The position numbers and the translations under genes were made by a program. DNA of 64,000 nt from Fistulifera solaris (lineage: Eukaryota; Bacillariophyta; Bacillariophyceae; Naviculales; Stauroneidaceae), in the NCBI GenBank assembly GCA_030295235.1, contig AP026134.1, positions 620,001 to 684,000 on the forward strand. Direction: 5' to 3'. The notes below the pieces were generated by a model. It saw nothing but the letters and a program-made list of their open reading frames with translations, searched no databases and had not been told where the DNA came from. Positions 58,701-64,000 of the stretch are shown piece after piece; within the stretch, counting starts at the first letter, position 1; every line of letters begins with the position of its first letter.

Positions 58701-60300
58701 AAGTGAGGAATAACTTTGCAAACGTGTACGCCGGCGTCTATGAAAAGGAGTTGGAGAAGAAACGAAATCGCTAAAATATTTAGTAGTTGTTAAAAGAGGT
58801 GGCCCCGAAGAGGCGGGATCCAATCGAGCTGGAAACAGAGGAAAGCGCGACTCGCAACTTATTCTTCTCGGTATGTACAATAGGATTCATCACAATCGGA
58901 AGCCGAGTGAACTTGATATGGCTATCGTCAAAGGACTCTTCAGCCTTGGGCTACCGGCCAAGGATGTTGAATATCTTATGGTGATCGACGCGGACACACG
59001 AGTTGATGCAACGTCCATTCCACATATGATCTATTCCATGGAGCACGACAAGAAGATACTTGCTTGTTGCGGGGAAACTCAAGTCGACAACAAAGCACAA
59101 TCTTGGGTGACGATGATTCAAGTGTACGAATATTTTTCTAGCCACCATCTGAAAAAGGCATTCGAAAGCGTGTTCGGATGCGTTACCTGTTTACCTGGTT
59201 GCTTCACGATGTAAGTTTTGAAAATGCGCACGAAGGAATCATTTGAGCTATTTCTAATTGATCTGTTGCCTTTCTTTTAGGTACCGAATCCTGACGACAG
59301 ATATGCGACAGCTGATTGGGCACGATGACGTCTACCGGGACTACGCACGCAACGATATCCCCTCTCTCCATGAAAAGAACTTGTATGAATTGGGTGAAGA
59401 CAGAATGCTTACAACTCTACTTCTCCGGCATTTTCCGGCAATGAGGCTATCATTCGTACCGGAAGCTCTTTGTTGGACGATCGTTCCCCACAACTTGACT
59501 ATTCTTTTGAGTCAACGCCGTCGATGGATCAACTCGACCTTTCACAATATGTACGAGCTTCTCAAAATCCAAAGCATGTGCGGGGTCTTTCTCTGCTCAA
59601 TGAAGCTCATTGTGTTTATGGATTTGTTGATCACTATGATTCTACCTGCCAGCCTTGTCTATATCAGCTATTTGACATATCTCTTTATTACCGAGCCTCA
59701 GACGGTGGATCGCTTTGTCCTCATATTCTATGCAGTTACATTCAGTCTTCAAATGGTATCATTCCTGAGCCGCTCCCGATGGGATTACATGCTGTGGTTC
59801 CTATGCTTTTGTATCTTGGGAATCCCCGTCTTCTACTTCCTCTTGCCAATCTACGCATTTCTGCATATGGACGATTTCAGTTGGGGGAAGACAAGGGCGG
59901 TCGGTGCTGAGGAGAAAGCAGCACTGAGCGCCACCACCGTAGATGGCGAGAACTTCGCTAATTCGGACAAGGGAGATGAGGACGAGGACGAATCCGAAGG
60001 ATTGTCCACTTTTATTTCGAGTCTTAATACCCCTTCCACTGCAATGATTTCGAATGTGCACCGAGGTGGTAGCGTATCAGGAATGGAAAGGGATAATTCG
60101 TTCAGTGCATCATCCGATCGAAGTGTAAAAACGTGGAGTCCAGGGGATAGTGTCGGTAAGGGCCCAAAAGCCGTTCGACCAAAACGGCTAGCGACAACTC
60201 GAACCTGTCACCTTCATCAGCTTCTGGAATCTCGAAACTAACAATGCCGTCGGCAATCGATCCGAAAAAAGATTTTGATACATTTCGTTTTTTAATCTAG
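55721..60300 (+). CDS. CHS: Chitin synthase with cytochrome b5-like domain, six exons, one or two frameshifts
   Basis: Exons 55721-57306, 57383-57922, 57973-58128, 58197-58464, 58547-59210 and 59281-60241/60300. About the first 480 residues are low-complexity and Ser-rich with a short coiled coil. Two membrane segments flank WREKVLLC, then a cytochrome b5-like heme domain (MVYDMDTFIDSHVGGRDGILQFLGGD). The GT2 core has CYNEGP, VIDADTRV, GEDRML and QRRRWINSTFHN, followed by three or more membrane segments. This is the plan of fungal division-2 chitin synthases, which add GlcNAc to growing chitin at the cell surface. One more A at 58760-58762 joins exon 5 (EKKTKSLKYLVVVKRGG). One more C at 60163-60165 would extend the C-terminus to TAG 60298-60300 (1411 residues); otherwise it ends at 60241 (1391). 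Confidence 0.85.
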
Positions 60301-60864
60301 AAATGCTCCTTCACGGATAAGCTTACACTTTTCAAAAACACTTCTTTCCGATTAAAGCGAAACATGATAGAGCTTTGCTCAAGTTTAAGACTTGACACTA
60401 GAGCCAAGAGCCATTGTCTCTTGCTAAAACACCGTCACGTGAAGATCTGGCAAACATTTATACTTGGTATTGGTTCATGACTCACGACAAAATTCAGGTA
60501 AGGAAAAAGATTTCTAGTCTGAGCCTGAACCCGTAGTTCAATTACCGCTACGACACACTAAGTGTTAACTCTAAGTCGACTCAACAGCAAGTGCGATAAT
60601 GAAAGTTGCTCGTACTCCACTACTTAGATTATACTTAGCAGTGACACTGTGATGATTACAGTTTCCTCCTCTTTACGCCACCCAAAAATTGCCTTGACAT
60701 CGTCAGCAAAAAGCAAAAACGTATCCTGCTCGTTGTTGGCGTGGTGTCGTGTTGGTGTCGGTGGCGGATGATTCATTCAGGTGAAAACAGTCAGCAGATG
60801 GCAAGCCTTCTCTTGACAGTTTACAGTGTGTCATAATCCACCCGACAAATAAGATCTTGAAACT
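60301..60864. other. Intergenic, nothing recognised
   Basis: No long open frame. Contains the promoter of the FKBP gene. Confidence 0.5.
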
Positions 60865-61470
60865 ATGCGAAGAGCAGTCTTAACTTTAGCGACGTGCTTC
60901 ACCGCGGTCTCGGCATGGACGATGCCTCAGAACTCCGTGGTGACACGGCAGGCGTTTTGGCAGAGTGCCGCGGCCGGAGCAGTCGCCGTGGTCGCTGCGA
61001 GCTCTCCTGTGCAAGCGGAAACTCTTCCGAATGGTGTTACTTATGAAGTGAAAAGAAGGGAGACGGTCCGCAACCCGAAATTGGCGAACTGGCGGCGATT
61101 CGTTTTGCGGCCTACAATGGCGCCAACAAAATTGATGACATCTTTGATACACCCGAACCATACTACACACGCATCGGCAGTGGAGGATTGTTGAAGGGTG
61201 TCGAGGAAACTCTGCCGTTGATGAGACTCGGGGATCGTTGGGAGTTGACTATTCCGGTAAGTGGATGCCCTTTCTATTTGTCTCGTTGTGCCTCTACACT
61301 CCTATATCTCACCGTGTTTTCTGTAGAGCGAATTGGCTTTTGGAAAGAAAGGACGTCCCGCTTCTGCTGGAAAGCCTCGTATTGCCGGAGATGCCGTAAT
61401 TACTTTTGATGTCGAAATGGTAGGCCTCCCAGGACGTGAAATCGAACTCATTGAACTGATTGGTGACTAG
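60865..61470 (+). CDS. Lumenal-type plastid FKBP-family peptidyl-prolyl isomerase, one frameshift
   Basis: Exons 60865-61256 and 61327-61470 (70-nt GTAAGT...TAG intron); 178 residues after correction. The signal peptide ends TAVSAWTMPQ, an ASAFAP-like plastid motif. A second hydrophobic segment (SAAAGAVAVVAASSPVQA) ending in AxA resembles a thylakoid-lumen signal. The mature part has LPNGVTYEVKKKGDGP, LAAIRFAAYNG, LLKGVEETLPLMRLGDRWELTIP, ELAFGKKG and the end VITFDVEMVG, the FKBP pattern. The frame break is in the A4 run 61051-61054, which needs one more A. FKBPs isomerise Xaa-Pro bonds; lumenal ones assist thylakoid complex assembly. Several active-site aromatics are replaced, so activity is uncertain. 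Confidence 0.78.
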
Positions 61471-61767
61471 ACAATCTACGTCGATATCAAACTAGCAAGC
61501 GCAGACCGATAAGTGTCACTACAGGATACATTATAAATCATAATCATTAATGACGTTTGTTTCTGTATGAATAAGACTAACAGGAATTGGTTAGTTTCAA
61601 ACGGGAAAAGACAAGGCGCGAACACGATGTGTTCTTTCGACTCAGACACAGCCAAGGTGATTATCTACACGTTATTATTCGGAAACTCTAGTCCGATATC
61701 TTATGAATCTTCACCGTCGATGAACAAGACACGCAACGTAGAAGGATAAACAACGAACTCACCTCGA
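61471..61767. other. Intergenic between convergent genes
   Basis: No gene recognised; holds the 3' ends of the FKBP and DDX24 genes. Confidence 0.5.
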
Positions 61768-64000
61768 CTACTTCGTGACGCTGTTCTGCAATGCTGCACT
61801 GTTTGTCGACAAAAACTTTCCAAATCGCTGGGTTTGTAATGGCTCAGCAAGTAGCCTCTTTAGAAGCGCTTTTGCTTGTTTACCTTCGCGCAGACGGCTG
61901 AGGTCTCGTTGATCACTTATTTCTTCGATGACTTCGTCCTCATCCAAATCAATCCCTGCTTCGTCTGCCTTCTCACGGAACCAAGCATTTCGTCGCTGAG
62001 TCTTTGATTGCATGTCTTCGGCAACAACAATTTTAGATGCTAGGTTTACCCGTTCTTGAGCTCTGCTTAGGAGTCTACCATCCATATGCACAGGTTCGAA
62101 TCGCGTCGACAGGTCCTTCATTATCTTTGCATACATTTTGTCCTCGTCCGACGCAATTAATGATACACTGCATCCCACGGCATCTTGACCAACACCGCGC
62201 TGCACGATAAAAAACAAAAAGCACGAGTTAGAGACGCAAAAGTAGTACCTTCACTAAAGGCCAAACTTCGTAGCTCAGACAGCCAAGGGAACAATGTTTT
62301 GTCTCTACATAAAGTTTTCAGAGACTCTAGTCCATACACACACTGTGTTCATCAACGCCAAACCCTGCAAAGCTTGACGAACAAGAAGATACTTACCGCC
62401 GTACGCCCTGACCGATGAACAAAGGTATCAACCTTTCGCGCAGCATCGTAATGGACGACAGTTGAAACCGAGGGGATATCCAAACCGCGCGCTGCCACAT
62501 CCGTTGCAACAACGACAACATTCCCTGTAGCGTTACGAAACGACTCTAATACTTTGATACGTGCTCGCTGTAATTATGATAAAACAGAAACGCATCAGTT
62601 AAATTTCAGGGCGAACAATTGAACAATTGAGGCAGCAAGATATCGCGTCAAGGGCTCAGAGATTGTTCACATGACCCTCATGGGAGCGACATAAACAAGT
62701 CGTTTTGACGAGCCATATGTCTCAGGAAACAGTTATTTTCCTCACAGCCACATGACAAAGGAGACTAACATCCCAACCAACGTACCTGTTGCATGTTTGC
62801 ATGTAGCATTTTGGTTTGTATACCCAACGTTTGCAATGTTGTACCAACACGCTTCACAGCGGCAATCGAATTACAAAATACTAAGCAGGGCCCAGATCTG
62901 CCTTCTTTCGTTGTCATTAAATAAGCGTACAAATGGGAATCCTTGTGCAACTGTGTGCACTTTATTTGCTGCAGACGAAGACCCGGTGGCAGGCGAAATC
63001 TGTCATTGGGATCTTTCTTTTGCTTCTTCTTTTCATTGCTTACGGTAGCTTTAGTAGTTGGTTTTTCACTGTGGGAGAGATCAACAATTTTTGCTTTTCC
63101 TCCTGCGTGAGCGATTTCGACAAGTTGAGCGATTGCCCCGTCTAAAACGGATGTATCAGTCCTCTTTCGCTTCTTGGATTTTTCCGAACCAGGTAAAGTC
63201 AGCGTGGCGGAAAAGATGAAGGTTTGGCGATGCACAGGTGGGGATGAAGGCAAACTAATCGCATCCTCATCAGACTCGGATTCATACTCATGCTTTGACT
63301 CCTCTTCGTATTCGTCATCTTTGGGTTTGTTCGCCTCTGCTGGTTCTTGGCGCTGTTTCGCCAGCTCATTCAAGATATTATCACTTAGCATCGTCACTTT
63401 GGCTTCGCCTCGAATTCCTGGCAAACCCAACATGCGATCGCAGTCTTCTTCGTCGACGTCATCCATGTCCTCATCGTCGGATTCGGTCATAGGGTTGGCC
63501 CGATGTACCGCATCCAATATGCGTCTCAATTGTTCGAATGACCCTTGTTGATTCATGCGATCAGCTTCATCCAAGACCAAGAAGCGCAATTGAGACAAAT
63601 CATTTAAATGAGGGTGCTCACGACTCGACATCTGTTAAAAGGCATTCAATGGTGAGATAAGCGAAGGGATACGAGCAATTAATAAGAGTTTGATAGTCTC
63701 CGACAATAATCGGCTCGACATTGTTGGAACTCCGACGGATGTCTAGATTGCGATGTAATTTCTTCTTCGACATAAAAAACCACTCTTTTCATACATTGCA
63801 GACTTACCAACTCCCACAGTCGTCCGACTGTTCCCACCAGAATAGTTGGCCTATCTACATCTAGTACACGAGCCTGTTTGGCTTGAGCTAGCCCTCCTAC
63901 TATACATCCAATCGATGCAAACGCCTTCCCAACCTTTTCAACTTGCAGCGCCAGTTCTCTCGTAGGGGTCAAAATCAGAGCTTGAAGCGGGGAATGTCGA
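61768..64000 (-). CDS. DDX24: DEAD-box RNA helicase DDX24/MAK5-like, 5' partial
   Basis: Exons (minus) 64000-63808, 63631-62786, 62567-62397 and 62199-61768; introns of 176, 218 and 197 nt. The 5' end is cut by the window edge. Motifs: LTPTRELA (Ia), TVGRLWEL (Ib), VLDEADRM (II), FSATL (III), LVFCNS (IV), [10 protein letters not shown] (V) and [10 protein letters not shown] (VI, split by the last intron). Between II and III is an acidic insertion of about 120 residues ([14 protein letters not shown]), typical of DDX24/Mak5. These helicases act in 60S ribosomal subunit assembly in the nucleolus. The C-terminal part ([15 protein letters not shown]) is helical and charged. No frameshift seen. 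Confidence 0.88.

Overview
The window is nuclear DNA of a diatom, most likely a pennate close to or identical with Phaeodactylum tricornutum. Evidence seen in the sequence: compact genes with short GT-AG introns (about 50-320 nt), several N-termini with a signal peptide ending in a diatom plastid ASAFAP-like motif (SVSAF, SHAF, VAEAF, VSAW), a chitin synthase, and multi-membrane and TPR-like proteins that look stramenopile or diatom specific. The species name is an inference. No mobile element, CRISPR array, tRNA or rRNA was recognised.

Layout. 1-17.3 kb: DNAJC9-like co-chaperone (5' cut), AAAP-type amino-acid transporter, a 34-bp minisatellite in the divergent promoter, a DEDDy 3'-5' exonuclease with a C-terminal membrane anchor, glutamate synthase small subunit, glutathione reductase, a TPR-like protein, a small plastid-type protein, a small membrane protein, a multi-membrane protein and a choline-kinase-like protein. 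17.3-30 kb: a four-TM protein, an unknown 197-aa protein, VWA8 (mitochondrial AAA/VWA protein), a plastid-type pyruvate dehydrogenase E1 alpha-beta fusion, an unknown 217-aa protein and a CCCH zinc-finger protein with a PAM2-like motif. 30-45 kb: a 1.85-kilo-residue PHD/PLU-1-like protein, TMEM43 and UTP10/HEATR1. 45-64 kb: a METTL21-type methyltransferase, a plastid glutaredoxin-fold protein without active-site cysteines, a TBC-TLDc protein, PIN1, UBAC2, KISH/TMEM167, SmF, chitin synthase, a lumenal-type FKBP and DDX24/MAK5 (5' cut).

The genes are not an operon or one pathway. Loose themes are plastid carbon and redox metabolism (PDH E1, glutaredoxin-like, FKBP, transporter), ribosome biogenesis (UTP10, DDX24), the endomembrane system (UBAC2, KISH, chitin synthase, TBC-TLDc) and RNA handling (SmF, CCCH-PAM2, exonuclease).

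The most important technical observation is that about half of the conserved genes are broken by single-base insertions or deletions, mostly in homopolymers (about 25 sites). Correcting each by one base restores a continuous conserved protein whose total length is a multiple of three. I treat these as sequence errors, not pseudogenes, so gene spans are given across the breaks. Intergenic DNA holds two families of diverged tandem repeats of about 200-230 bp, a 34-bp minisatellite and an over-represented 9-mer (TACGGAGTA).
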